Part shown: one piece after another, positions 44,810 through 53,853 of the stretch
Position numbering within the stretch: position 1 is the stretch's first letter
How the letters are laid out: the number at the start of each line of letters is the position of its first letter
From: Exiguobacterium sp. BMC-KP
GTDB taxonomy: Bacteria; Bacillota; Bacilli; Exiguobacteriales; Exiguobacteriaceae
Reading direction: 5' to 3'
DNA: 64,000 nucleotides
NCBI RefSeq assembly: GCF_001275385.1
Contig: NZ_LGIW01000011.1
Location: 1 to 64,000, forward strand
Program-made: the position numbers and the translations under genes
Notes under the pieces: model-generated
The model's database searches: none
Seen by the model: only the letters and a program-made list of their open reading frames with translations
What the model was told of the DNA's origin: nothing

Positions 44810-45787
44810 TTGAGGACATTTTTAGCATTCTTTTTTTCGATACTCATCTGTTGTGTATCAGGGTGTACATCCCAACCGACGCAGCCGGCTGAGAAACCAA
44901 AGTCCACTATTCGAGAAGTTGAACTAGCGAAGGACCAGCATGCAAAAATCATCACGTTGTACCCAGCCTATATCGACTACATCACAAAAGTTGAGAAAAA
45001 GATGAAGGATACAAACGTCACGGACGAGGATTTACAGCAAATCTTCGATAAAACTGTCCGTCGGGAACTGGATCGCATTCAGAAAGAGCAGGATATCTTT
45101 CTTGATTTTAAGGGGTTCAATGACGTGAATAACGCCACTTCCTATGTGAACGATTTAAAACGACTGACGAAACGTCTGATGGATGAAGATAAAGAAAATA
45201 TGAAGGCTGTTCACGCGGCACTCCGTAAATCAGCTGACCATCTTCCTGGTAAAGATAAGATAATCCTGATGTTACCATTATCGGAAGATTATCGATATGC
45301 CGCAAAGGCGACGAGCGGGTTGATGGGTTTTGCGATGAGCGATGGTAGCATGGTGATTATGTTAGGTGAAGAGTATACGCCCGGAATTCTGAAGTACGCC
45401 GTCGCACATGAGTATAATCATTCCGTAGTGAACGAACATCCTGAAATCAGACAACCAAGCTCCATCGACTATCTCATATTCGAAGGTAAAGCGGAAGTGT
45501 TTGCGCAAGAACTTTATCCCAAAGCCCCCCTTATAGAAACGGAGAAAATAGCTTCCAGCGATAAAAAGAAGATACTCGAACAGGTCAAGAACAACTCCTT
45601 AAGCTATGAAGAACTTAGCACTGGAAGTGAAGCGAAGGATGTCCCACGATTAACTGTTTACAGTTTAGGAACGGAGTTAATGGCAGATTTCCGACAAAAA
45701 AAATCTGAGCAGACGCTACAAGAGTTCTCATTAACACCGATTTCCGATGTAATTCATGCAGGAAAATTCAAGTCGATTCTTGATTAA
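44810..45787 (+). CDS. DUF2268-type lipoprotein metalloprotease (first)
   Basis: 325 residues from TTG 44810 with AAGGAGG upstream. The N-terminus is a lipoprotein signal peptide with lipobox VSGC, so the mature protein is anchored outside the membrane. VAHEYNHSVV near 200 is the HExxH zinc motif and FEGKAEVFAQELY near 230 supplies the third ligand, the pattern of DUF2268/YjaZ-like putative Zn proteases. A paralogue of identical length lies at 48651. The position directly before precursor genes suggests maturation of exported peptide, immunity by degradation, or a surface role. The assignment to the family is by motif. Confidence 0.75.
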   Translation: MRTFLAFFFSILICCVSGCTSQPTQPAEKPKSTIREVELAKDQHAKIITLYPAYIDYITKVEKKMKDTNVTDEDLQQIFDKTVRRELDRIQKEQDIFLDFKGFNDVNNATSYVNDLKRLTKRLMDEDKENMKAVHAALRKSADHLPGKDKIILMLPLSEDYRYAAKATSGLMGFAMSDGSMVIMLGEEYTPGILKYAVAHEYNHSVVNEHPEIRQPSSIDYLIFEGKAEVFAQELYPKAPLIETEKIASSDKKKILEQVKNNSLSYEELSTGSEAKDVPRLTVYSLGTELMADFRQKKSEQTLQEFSLTPISDVIHAGKFKSILD

Positions 45788-46113
45788 AAAATAATGGTAT
45801 CTCAAAAACTGAAGATAGATACATGAAATCCATCTTTAGTTTAATGAATCAGACTTTTTTAATACTCTATTCAAGTCAAGATTTTTTGTTTTTCTCATGG
45901 ATCAAATCAAAGAGATGTCATATTTATTGACTTGATTAAGTGATAAGGGAATTTTCAAAATGAATCTAAACATAGTTCTTCCTTTCGATTACTAAAATAA
46001 AGACGAAAATAAACTTTTAATTTTGATGGATATTAAAATAAGTTTTATTTACAGTAATTATTTATGAATTTAATTATAGTTTCCAAAAAAATTTGTTTTG
46101 GAGGGATTTTGAG
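45788..46113. other. AT-rich intergenic region
   Basis: A weak inverted repeat (AAACTGAAGAT / ATCTTTAGTTT) at 45804-45845 may terminate the lipoprotein gene. The rest is very AT-rich and presumably holds the precursor promoter. No gene seen. Confidence 0.4.
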
Positions 46114-46365
46114 ATGGCTGTAGTGAAAATGAGTAATCCTACTCAACGTATTGATTCATTAGAGGGTAGAGCTGCTCCTAAATATAGTTATGGTGAAGGA
46201 GCGATTCCTAAAAAAGAAGCAATCAAAACTCAACTAATTCGACCATCATTGACATGTAGTTGTTCATGTTCATCAGGTCCAGGTACGACATATCCCCCGT
46301 TTCCATGTAAGGGTGGAGGTGTAGCTGATGTAAACAGAGTTAAATCAATAAGATCTTTAAAATAA
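46114..46365 (+). CDS. TOMM precursor peptide 1
   Basis: 83 residues from ATG 46114 behind GGAGGG. The N-terminal half is a charged leader. The core at about residues 46-70 holds TCSCSCSSGPGTTYPPFPC, rich in Cys, Ser and Thr that can be turned into azol(in)es. The C-terminus ADVNRVKSIRSLK matches the basic tail of the other three precursors (consensus K/R-V-K-A/S-L/I-R). It is followed 89 bp later by precursor 2, and a terminator closes the pair. The product is not known. No signal peptide, so export would use the ABC transporter downstream. Confidence 0.75.
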   Translation: MAVVKMSNPTQRIDSLEGRAAPKYSYGEGAIPKKEAIKTQLIRPSLTCSCSCSSGPGTTYPPFPCKGGGVADVNRVKSIRSLK

Positions 46366-46454
46366 AAAAACTGAAAATTTTAATATTGCAAAAAATTTAC
46401 TTATATAATAAAATATGTATATAGGTTATATTAGGTAAAAAAGGGGATATTTAC

Positions 46455-46721
46455 ATGAAAGATAGATATTGGGCTCCGGGTACGAGTGGAATTCCAAGTA
46501 GTGATAAACCATCTACTGAAACTACTGCGACTGAATCTAAATTTGGTAGCGGCACGAACGGTCCTCAAGGCGTCGTCGCACAACCACCAGGTGGAGGCGG
46601 TAAGAGCACATGTATTACTACGTTTTGCTATGGTCCGGGAACTACATGTTCTCAAGGCGCTTGTTGGGGTGCTGGATCTACAACTTCGGGTAAAGTGAAG
46701 GCATTACGTAAAAAAATTTAA
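46455..46721 (+). CDS. TOMM precursor peptide 2
   Basis: 88 residues. Leader about 1-35, then KFGSGTNGPQGVVAQPPGGG as a Gly/Pro hinge shared with precursors 3 and 4. The core STCITTFCYGPGTTCSQGAC has four Cys and many Ser/Thr, followed by WGAGSTTSG and the tail KVKALRKKI. GPGTT is shared with precursor 1, and CWGAGS with precursor 3. AAGGGG precedes ATG 46455. This is the richest heterocyclisation substrate of the four. Confidence 0.8.
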   Translation: MKDRYWAPGTSGIPSSDKPSTETTATESKFGSGTNGPQGVVAQPPGGGGKSTCITTFCYGPGTTCSQGACWGAGSTTSGKVKALRKKI

Positions 46722-46735
46722 TAAAACTACTTAGT

Positions 46736-46774
46736 AAAAAAATAAAACCTAATATAACCTGGTTTTATTTTTTT
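46736..46774 (+). terminator. Terminator after precursors 1 and 2
   Basis: AAATAAAACC pairs with GGTTTTATTT and runs into T7. It separates abundant precursor mRNA from the ABC transporter gene. Confidence 0.8.
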
Positions 46775-46894
46775 GTTTCACGACAAAATGAATTAATCTG
46801 ATGACTTATCGTATGTACACCTAATGTAATCGTTTGGTGGAATAAATTTTTTTATAAATCTTTAATTATTATTTAGATTTAGAAAGGAATTGAA

Positions 46895-48619
46895 ATGAAA
46901 GTTAGAGCCGCTTTTCAAAATATGTTCTTTGTGTATAACGTTGTTAAGCTTACTCGAAAAAGGATTTTACTTTTCTTTATTTCGATTTTAATTGTAATAT
47001 CATCTTTATTTCCTATCGTTACACTGGATGTAACGCGTAGAATATTAAACAATATCCAAAGTGGTTCACCAGTCAAAGAGACGATTAAATTATTTATAAC
47101 CATGATTTCTATACAGATTTTTTCTCAATTGATTATGTACTTCATCCAATTTAACAAGAACCTCTTCTATATCAAAATGAGTAATCTTATACCTGAGTTG
47201 ATTATGAAGAAAATTGCTAATTTAGCTGCGGATAAGATTTTTCATGAGAAAACTCAGGACGAATTATATTTTTTGAGAACACAGACTTCCGAAAAAATAA
47301 GTTCTGTTTTTGAGAACCTTTTTTCTTTACTATCAGCATTTACGACGCTCACTTCCATGTTCATATATGTTGCCAATTGGAACATGATGTACGCATTGAT
47401 AATCTTTTTGATCAGTATGCCACTTGGGATTACTCAGGTATATTTCAATCAAAAAAAATTCAGATTATCCAAAAGATTAAATCGTCCATACAGAGAACAA
47501 TTTTATATCCAATACATATCGACGACAGGAAGCTATTTGAAGGAAATAATAACGAACAACTCGATGGGAAGATTAATAAAAGAGTATAAGGACATTTTCA
47601 AAGGAACATACTACCAACAAAAAAAATTAATGAAGAAAGAATATATAGCGAGTCTATTTTTATCTTTGATGAGCTTTATGGTGATTGGTTTTTTAGAGTT
47701 CAAACTAGTCATGAAGGCAGTCAATGGAGAATTACTATTAGGTACTTTCACATCATTATTACAAGCCATAAACAGTGTCTCAATCGGAATCAACGCCTTG
47801 ATTTTGGTAATGAGTAATTTTTATGGCGATTTGCTTTACGTAAACAATTTAAAAGACTTTTTAAGTGAGAAGAATGAAAAATCTTTCGAAAAAAATTATT
47901 ATGAAGACGTTAAAAAAATCGATAGCAAGTCTTTCATTCTGAAAGGTAGCGACTTATCTTTTCATATCGGCAATAAAGAGATATTTCGGGATTTGAACTT
48001 TGAATTAGAGAGTGGGAAGATTCACGGTATTCTAGGTGATAATGGGAGTGGAAAAACCACTTTACTTGAGGTGATACAAGGATTGAAAAAACAGACCACG
48101 GGTTCCATATACTTTAACAACATGGACCTGGATCTCTTGAGTAAAGAAGAACGTTTTGAAATCATTCAAATGCTATTCCAACAACCGTCTCGCTATGAAT
48201 TTTCTTTTGAGGATAACATCACGATTTCGGACTTTGAAAAGGAACCTACTGAAAACGTTTTTGAATTCATTAAACGAATAGATGACGAGAGCAAAATTGA
48301 AACAATCGTTTCAAGTAGTAATGAAAGGTTGGGAGATTGGTACGAAGATAGTAGACCATTATCAGGAGGACAGTGGCAAACAATTTCTTTTTATCGCTTA
48401 TTATACAGAGAGTCTCCAATATACCTTATCGACGAGCCGACAAATAATTTGGACTATCATTCTATTCAAAGGATGAAAAATACATTAAAAAAAATAAAAG
48501 ATAATGGGTTCTTAGTGATAGTTGTATCTCATGATTTGGAATTTATGGAGAGTATATGTGATAATTTAATTGATATGAAGGCTTTGACATCTAGAGGAAA
48601 GACGTTAATTAATTCTTGA
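46895..48619 (+). CDS. ABC exporter (fused membrane and ATPase domains)
   Basis: 574 residues. The N-terminal 310 carry about five to six membrane helices of a type I exporter. The ATPase has Walker A GDNGSGKTT near 384, signature LSGGQWQ near 488, Walker B IYLIDEP near 510 and H-loop VVSHD. No C39 peptidase domain is fused, so leader removal must be done elsewhere. AAAGGA precedes ATG 46895. Between precursor genes and the second metalloprotease, it is the likely exporter of the modified peptide, working as a homodimer, and may give producer immunity. Confidence 0.88.
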   Translation: MKVRAAFQNMFFVYNVVKLTRKRILLFFISILIVISSLFPIVTLDVTRRILNNIQSGSPVKETIKLFITMISIQIFSQLIMYFIQFNKNLFYIKMSNLIPELIMKKIANLAADKIFHEKTQDELYFLRTQTSEKISSVFENLFSLLSAFTTLTSMFIYVANWNMMYALIIFLISMPLGITQVYFNQKKFRLSKRLNRPYREQFYIQYISTTGSYLKEIITNNSMGRLIKEYKDIFKGTYYQQKKLMKKEYIASLFLSLMSFMVIGFLEFKLVMKAVNGELLLGTFTSLLQAINSVSIGINALILVMSNFYGDLLYVNNLKDFLSEKNEKSFEKNYYEDVKKIDSKSFILKGSDLSFHIGNKEIFRDLNFELESGKIHGILGDNGSGKTTLLEVIQGLKKQTTGSIYFNNMDLDLLSKEERFEIIQMLFQQPSRYEFSFEDNITISDFEKEPTENVFEFIKRIDDESKIETIVSSSNERLGDWYEDSRPLSGGQWQTISFYRLLYRESPIYLIDEPTNNLDYHSIQRMKNTLKKIKDNGFLVIVVSHDLEFMESICDNLIDMKALTSRGKTLINS

Positions 48620-48650
48620 TTTTTGAATGAGATGTTTAGGGGGGATTTGT

Positions 48651-49628
48651 TTGAAGAAGTTAACCATATTTATTTTGTGCGTCGCTTTGTTCGCATTATC
48701 TGGTTGTAACGTATTTCAAGAAAAAGAAACTCACTCGATTAACAAGGCGCATAGGGATGAAGTTGGGAGTGAGGTCGTTAAAATCAATCAGGACGATGAG
48801 TTGAAAATCATTCCATTATATTCACAATATATCGATTACTTGGAGAACTCACTTGATTCGAGTAGCCCGGAAGTAGATAAGAAAAATTACTATAAATATG
48901 TTCTCAATTATTTTGATAAGATTGGCGAACAGCGTAATATAAATGTGACGGAATTAAAAGCTAACGGTATGTTACAAGCAACCACGTATAAACAAGAGCA
49001 ATTAGATCGAGTGAATAAGTTAATGAAAAAGGATGCTGAAATAAAAAGTATCATTAAAAAGAGTTTTATAAAGGCTCATAAAGTATTACCGAAGAAAAAA
49101 AGTACGATTTTCATCGTACCTGTCTCTTCTGAGTATCTGGATGGAAGTGAACTGCTGAAAGGGGTGATGGGGGTTGCATATAAAGACTGCATTGTCTTTT
49201 TTTTAGATGAAAACTATGACAAAGACATTCTTGCTTATGCCACCGCTCATGAGTACCATCACACAATTCTGTATGATAATAAGGACTTCCGATTAGAAAC
49301 GATTCTTCAATCCTGCATCGCAGAAGGTAAGGCTGATGAATTTGCAAAACGCGTTATAAAGGGAGTAAGGCCGCCGACGGATATGCCACTAGAAAATAAG
49401 ACTAAAGAAAACATTATAAAGATGATGAATAAAGGAGAAGTTACAGGAGATGACATACTCCTTGGAAATGATTCGAAAAATATACCTATGTGGAGTAACT
49501 ATAGATTAGGTAAAGATATTATGGAAAGTTATTTAAATCAAAATCCTTCTAGGTCGATTGCCGATTGGACGTTTGATGACGAAAAGACAATATTGAAGGG
49601 ATATAAATATAAAATTGAAATCGAATGA
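48651..49628 (+). CDS. DUF2268-type lipoprotein metalloprotease (second)
   Basis: 325 residues from TTG 48651 with AGGGGGG upstream; a frame from ATG 48627 would put the ribosome binding site inside the gene. Lipoprotein signal ending LSGC. ATAHEYHHTIL near 200 is HExxH and AEGKADEFAKRVI the following Glu motif. The same length and layout as the protein at 44810, but well diverged. It lies 31 bp after the ABC exporter gene and is probably co-transcribed, which links this protease family to export or immunity of the peptide product. Confidence 0.75.
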   Translation: MKKLTIFILCVALFALSGCNVFQEKETHSINKAHRDEVGSEVVKINQDDELKIIPLYSQYIDYLENSLDSSSPEVDKKNYYKYVLNYFDKIGEQRNINVTELKANGMLQATTYKQEQLDRVNKLMKKDAEIKSIIKKSFIKAHKVLPKKKSTIFIVPVSSEYLDGSELLKGVMGVAYKDCIVFFLDENYDKDILAYATAHEYHHTILYDNKDFRLETILQSCIAEGKADEFAKRVIKGVRPPTDMPLENKTKENIIKMMNKGEVTGDDILLGNDSKNIPMWSNYRLGKDIMESYLNQNPSRSIADWTFDDEKTILKGYKYKIEIE

Positions 49629-49638
49629 ACACAACATA

Positions 49639-49681
49639 TGAACTCCTGAAGGATGGATGGCGTCTATCCTTCAGGAGTTCA
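49639..49681 (+). terminator. Long perfect hairpin after the second protease gene
   Basis: TGAACTCCTGAAGGAT pairs perfectly over 16 bp with an 11-base loop. The T-tract is poor (AATGTTTAAT), so it may stabilise mRNA as well as terminate. Confidence 0.65.
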
Positions 49682-50161
49682 ATGTTTAATCAACTGCATA
49701 GCATTCGAATACACTGAATGGTGAATCGTTCTCAGTCGAAAGGATCTATTATCATCAATGATTACTGAAGCATGTATTAAATGAAATGTAGTGAAAGTCT
49801 TAGGCGAATATATTTTGTTGCACATGTTAATCGGACTTACATTTGATTACTTGGTTTGACTAGACATTTTGAACGAATAAATTAATATTATCATTTAACA
49901 GTTAAGCATCAATCCTTACAAAATTCTGTTGACGTTTGATTTGTCATCATGCTTGATAGTGACGACCTGACAGAACTCTAAACTTAAGAGGAGATTGTAT
50001 TGAATGGCAATGAATCATATTATTGAATATTATTCCAAAAAGGTTGTTTTACAATTTAATAGGAGTTAAGATTAATTCAAAGTATTTTTTTACATAAAAG
50101 TATTTTTATGTCGTTAAGGAAATTAATTATTCTATTTATGTTTTACAAGGAGGACTTTCCA
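49682..50161. other. Leader region of the enzyme operon
   Basis: Apart from the possible 21-codon frame at 50004, no gene is visible. TTGACG at about 49930 with TTGATA 18 bp later is a weak promoter candidate for the biosynthetic operon. The long AT-rich leader leaves room for regulation. Confidence 0.4.
50004..50069 (+). CDS. Possible 21-residue leader peptide
   Basis: ATG 50004 has GAGGAG 10 bases upstream and encodes MAMNHIIEYYSKKVVLQFNR plus one Ser. It precedes the biosynthetic operon by about 90 bp. It could be a translated leader controlling the operon, or chance. There is no homology evidence. Confidence 0.25.
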   Translation: MAMNHIIEYYSKKVVLQFNRS

Positions 50162-51022
50162 TTGCTTTTTAAAATTAATAAGTTTATTTTTTACTCAGTA
50201 AATAAAAATCTCTTAATATGTCAAAGTGAATCTGGAATAGTAAAGATTCATAATCGGCTCCTTATAGATTTCTTGAAAGGTCTTGAGGCGGAATCGAGGG
50301 GCGGAGGAATCATCACATACGATGAAATACAAGAATATTTTCTAGAAGAATCGGACGATGTAATAGATTTCTTGATGAGCCACAATTTGATAAGTGAGAA
50401 AAATGAGTCTAACTTTAATATTCGTCAAGTACTGCTGATTTCAAATTCACCTGAAGTGAAAAGTATGATAATCAATAACATTAACGAGAATATTGAAGTT
50501 GATACGATAGATATAGATGAGATTGGGCATCATGATAAATTTAAGGAAAATACGCTAATCGTCATGTTCTTGAATCCATATATTAAATCTAAGGCAAAAT
50601 TAGTCAGAGATGCTGCTATGAACAGTAAGAATTGTTTCGTATTGACGTCTTATATGTATAACGATAGTTTTTATCTAGACGCAGTTTTTAGCCCTGAATG
50701 GAAGACGCCTTGCCATATTTGCAACATGGGAATCCTGGATGAGACGATAAGTCACAATAGAATCTCGAAAAACTACAAAGATTTTATAGACAATCTAATG
50801 AATCAATACCCAGAATTCACTCCTGAGAGTGTCTTGAATAAAAGGAAAGTCATCAACATTGCAGCCTTCATGATTAATAAAATTGAGGCGATAGTCGGTC
50901 TTGATGTTCAAATCCCTTTCGATCTAAATGATTTCAAAAATAATTATCAATTAGATTTGGATTTACAAAAAAGTTTTACCGATACAAGTATACACTGGGA
51001 GTTGTGTGATTGTTATGAGTAA
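50162..51022 (+). CDS. McbB-like E1/ThiF-type partner of TOMM cyclodehydratase (set 1)
   Basis: 286 residues from TTG 50162, 8 bases after AAGGAGG. TPCHICNMG places two Cys at 184 and 187, and the C-terminus WELCDCYE adds a Cys-x-Cys pair. Four cysteines would make the zinc tetrathiolate of McbB-type proteins. The N-terminal about 80 residues fit the leader-binding winged-helix (RRE-like) region. In LAP synthesis this subunit binds the precursor leader and presents it to YcaO. The stop overlaps the SagB-like start. A paralogue with the same WELCDCYE ending lies at 52984. Confidence 0.72.
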   Translation: MLFKINKFIFYSVNKNLLICQSESGIVKIHNRLLIDFLKGLEAESRGGGIITYDEIQEYFLEESDDVIDFLMSHNLISEKNESNFNIRQVLLISNSPEVKSMIINNINENIEVDTIDIDEIGHHDKFKENTLIVMFLNPYIKSKAKLVRDAAMNSKNCFVLTSYMYNDSFYLDAVFSPEWKTPCHICNMGILDETISHNRISKNYKDFIDNLMNQYPEFTPESVLNKRKVINIAAFMINKIEAIVGLDVQIPFDLNDFKNNYQLDLDLQKSFTDTSIHWELCDCYE

Positions 51023-51836
51023 AGAAATGGAAAAAGTCGCTATAGAGACAGGTAGTGAGGATTTTAATTCAAACTATCACAATGACATTTATGACTATGA
51101 GACATTAGTTAAGGTCCAAAAATTTCATTATCTGACGACGAACCCTACGATAGAAATCTTCCATAATGTACATTTCGATGTAGAGATGCAATATTGGATT
51201 GAAAGTTTTTCGAACAAGGACATCATACCGAACAGTTATCTAGAAAAAATTGAGCTTAAGAAGTACGAGAAAAAAAAATTTACTTCTGGGTTGTACTTCA
51301 CTAAAAACACAATTACAAATGAACAACTTTCAGAGATATTATACGATGCGTTTGCAAGGGATGAACAATCCTTGTCGAAAAATTATCCTTCAGCCGGAGC
51401 ATTATATCCTGTGATACCCCTACTCCTAGTCACTGAACGGAGCAAGAACTCATCCATGCTCTCACCTGGTTGCTATGTATATGACTCAAAAAATCAAAAT
51501 CTTTTGAAAATTGAAAGTTGGGACTCTGATGAAATTCTAGGTCAGGTGAAATCATTTATGGCACCGGACCATTCTATGTTACCGATTTATTGCATGGCGT
51601 ATGCGATTGATTTTCGTAGGGCGATTACGAAGTACAAGTATAAGGGATATAGACATGCGATGATTGAAACCGGTTTGGCAGCACAATCGTTCAAAAACAG
51701 CCTTAGTAAGCATCAGACTCTCAAAGAAAGATGTTGGTCTGGATTTCAGGATTTAGCACTTGGTAGACATTGTGGTATGGACATCAGACTATCACCAATT
51801 ACACTACTACAATGGTTTGGTCATGTAGAAGAATAA
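51015..51836 (+). CDS. SagB/McbC-like FMN azoline dehydrogenase (set 1)
   Basis: 273 residues from ATG 51015, overlapping the E1-like gene by 8 bp. YPSAGALYP at 124-132 is the FMN-binding signature of SagB-type enzymes. IDFRRAITKYKYKGYRHAMI near 200 includes a Lys-Tyr pair like the catalytic dyad of McbC, followed by ETGLAAQSF. It should oxidise azolines made by YcaO to aromatic azoles. This copy appears intact, unlike the second. Confidence 0.82.
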   Translation: MSKEMEKVAIETGSEDFNSNYHNDIYDYETLVKVQKFHYLTTNPTIEIFHNVHFDVEMQYWIESFSNKDIIPNSYLEKIELKKYEKKKFTSGLYFTKNTITNEQLSEILYDAFARDEQSLSKNYPSAGALYPVIPLLLVTERSKNSSMLSPGCYVYDSKNQNLLKIESWDSDEILGQVKSFMAPDHSMLPIYCMAYAIDFRRAITKYKYKGYRHAMIETGLAAQSFKNSLSKHQTLKERCWSGFQDLALGRHCGMDIRLSPITLLQWFGHVEE

Positions 51837-51850
51837 GGATGAGGTGGCAT

Positions 51851-52963
51851 ATGATATTTAAAAATAGTGGGAATATCAATTTCGCTAAACAAATTGTTTC
51901 AGTAAGTACTTCGTTCAATATTGATTTTTCTAGCTCTACAGTTTCTATTGGAGATTCCAGTCTAAGAGGAGACGGGGTTAACTTTAGTGGTAAGTTGGCA
52001 AAGATAAGTGCTATGGGGGAGTATATGGAACGGTACGTACAGAGCACGGTCTCTCATAAAATAAAAAATAAGTATCAAGAAGCATTCAATGTGAATACTG
52101 GACAAGTTGAGAATGTACATATTTTAGATATGATCATCCCGAAGTACTTATTGTTTGAAGAGGGTGAGCTCAGAGAATGGAATGATTCAAGTGGAACAGC
52201 CTTCCATGTCTCCTCAATGAAAGTCATAGACAATGCCTTCCAAGAATTCATTGAAAGACAGAGTTTAGTACATTGTTGGCTCACGAAGTCGCCAGGCAAA
52301 AAAATAAGTTTAGAACTTTGTGGTAGAAGTAATGATCAAATAAGAAAAGCTCATTCTGCTCTTTTAGCCTATTTTGATTCGATAGAGTCCTACGAAATTT
52401 CAATAACCGAAAAATGTAAAGTCGTAATAACTATAGCTACGAGTAAGCTTAATAAAAGTGTAGGTCTTGGTTCTTCGTGGGAATTGGAGTCTGCGCTCTT
52501 TAAGTCACTAAAAGAAACCTGGCAGTTGATATCGCATAAAGCTCCCGCGCACATGAATAGCGAATATGATAAGTATACAGAAGAGGTGCCAGATACGAAT
52601 AAAGGCTTTAATCTCTATGGAGACTATTTCCATGAATTGAGTGTTGAAGAGGTAAAAAAATCATATGAATTTCTTGATAATGGAGAAATTTTCAAGTTCG
52701 TTGAAAACCCCAATTTTATACCGGATGACGGTAATTATTTAGAGACATTGAAGAAAATTGGTGAAGACTTAAACATCGAGCTACTGATAACGTATGTCCC
52801 CTCGATCATTGAAAATCTTCCAGGACATGTAGTAAAGATTATCGGGAAAGGTGCTTTTCCACATATCAAAACCGACATTATTAATCATCATGAATACAGC
52901 ATCAAAGAAATCAATAAAGTTAAAGATGTCCCGAATAAGGGAGTCATGATTCCTTTCAGTTGA
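51851..52963 (+). CDS. YcaO cyclodehydratase (set 1)
   Basis: 370 residues from ATG 51851 with GAGGTGG upstream. YcaO ATP-binding signatures: NFSGKLAKISAMGEYMERY near 55, SSMKVIDNAFQEFIERQSL near 120, and GLGSSWELESALFKSLKETW near 215. It uses ATP to activate the backbone amide so that Cys, Ser or Thr side chains close into azoline rings. The C-terminus ends IPFS and lacks a PxPxP tail, suggesting a difference in the active-site closure from McbD-type enzymes. Confidence 0.85.
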   Translation: MIFKNSGNINFAKQIVSVSTSFNIDFSSSTVSIGDSSLRGDGVNFSGKLAKISAMGEYMERYVQSTVSHKIKNKYQEAFNVNTGQVENVHILDMIIPKYLLFEEGELREWNDSSGTAFHVSSMKVIDNAFQEFIERQSLVHCWLTKSPGKKISLELCGRSNDQIRKAHSALLAYFDSIESYEISITEKCKVVITIATSKLNKSVGLGSSWELESALFKSLKETWQLISHKAPAHMNSEYDKYTEEVPDTNKGFNLYGDYFHELSVEEVKKSYEFLDNGEIFKFVENPNFIPDDGNYLETLKKIGEDLNIELLITYVPSIIENLPGHVVKIIGKGAFPHIKTDIINHHEYSIKEINKVKDVPNKGVMIPFS

Positions 52964-52983
52964 CAATTGAGCGAGGTGCTAAA

Positions 52984-53853
52984 ATGACATGCCAATATAA
53001 AGTCAATCCTTTCGTAACATATGATTTAAATGATGAACTCATCATCCAAACTAAAGTGGGGATTGACAAGATAACAGAAAAAAATCGAGCCAAACTAATC
53101 TTGGAACTAAGAAATAGCATCGGTAAGACGATTGATGGAGACACAGTTCTTGATTTTTTGAATAAACTAAAAATCGATGAGGGTTTTTTAGATTATCTTT
53201 TTAATCGGCAAATAGTTTCAAAAAAAATCCCCTTACAAATGGGCTTACAAGACATATATTTTTATTCGCCTGATAAATCGTATAGTAAGAAAATAAGAAA
53301 GATATTTGAGAACGAGGAAAAAATAAAAATTTTGGATACTGAAGAGGACTTGGTTGATAAAGTTAGGCTGAATCAATCTGATTTATTCATTATTTTTTAT
53401 AGAGAATACTCTAAAGCAGAAGCAATCGGATGGCGAGACCTGTTTAAGTATCACGCCAATACGTTTTCTTCGATGGCGTACATATATAACGAATACTTAT
53501 ACATTGATTCTCTCTATTCAGCAAAATGGAATCTACCATGCCATTTGTGCCATAAAGGTTTTATCGAAAACGAGCATCGAATCGGTGCTGAAGAAAATGT
53601 CACATACCAAATCATGATAGATGAATTGTTCGAGTCAGATCATGGTTTTAAACTATCCCATAGTTTTTCCAATTCACAAGAATTAAATATCTTGACCCAG
53701 CTTTGTAACTTCATAACAAAACTCTCAATCCCTACTTCTCGACTCGCAAATGCGCATTCTCCCTTCATCAACGGAGCAGTTTTCGATATACAAGAAAACG
53801 TCCTTTCAAAAGGCACTACAAGACATTGGGAATTATGTGATTGTTATGAATAA
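52984..53853 (+). CDS. McbB-like E1/ThiF-type partner of TOMM cyclodehydratase (set 2)
   Basis: 289 residues from ATG 52984 with GAGGTG 6 bases upstream. NLPCHLCHKGFIE carries the first Cys pair and the C-terminus is again HWELCDCYE. Between these motifs identity to the set-1 protein is low, so the duplication is old, while the zinc ligands and extreme C-terminus are held constant. It overlaps the next gene by 8 bp at the same ATGAATAA-type junction as in set 1. It probably recognises a different precursor leader or forms a hetero-complex with set 1. Confidence 0.72.
   Translation: MTCQYKVNPFVTYDLNDELIIQTKVGIDKITEKNRAKLILELRNSIGKTIDGDTVLDFLNKLKIDEGFLDYLFNRQIVSKKIPLQMGLQDIYFYSPDKSYSKKIRKIFENEEKIKILDTEEDLVDKVRLNQSDLFIIFYREYSKAEAIGWRDLFKYHANTFSSMAYIYNEYLYIDSLYSAKWNLPCHLCHKGFIENEHRIGAEENVTYQIMIDELFESDHGFKLSHSFSNSQELNILTQLCNFITKLSIPTSRLANAHSPFINGAVFDIQENVLSKGTTRHWELCDCYE

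Noticed and set aside
46486-46698. Alternative 70-residue frame within precursor 2
   Set aside because: It lies in another frame of the precursor gene, without its own ribosome binding site or relation to the other precursors.
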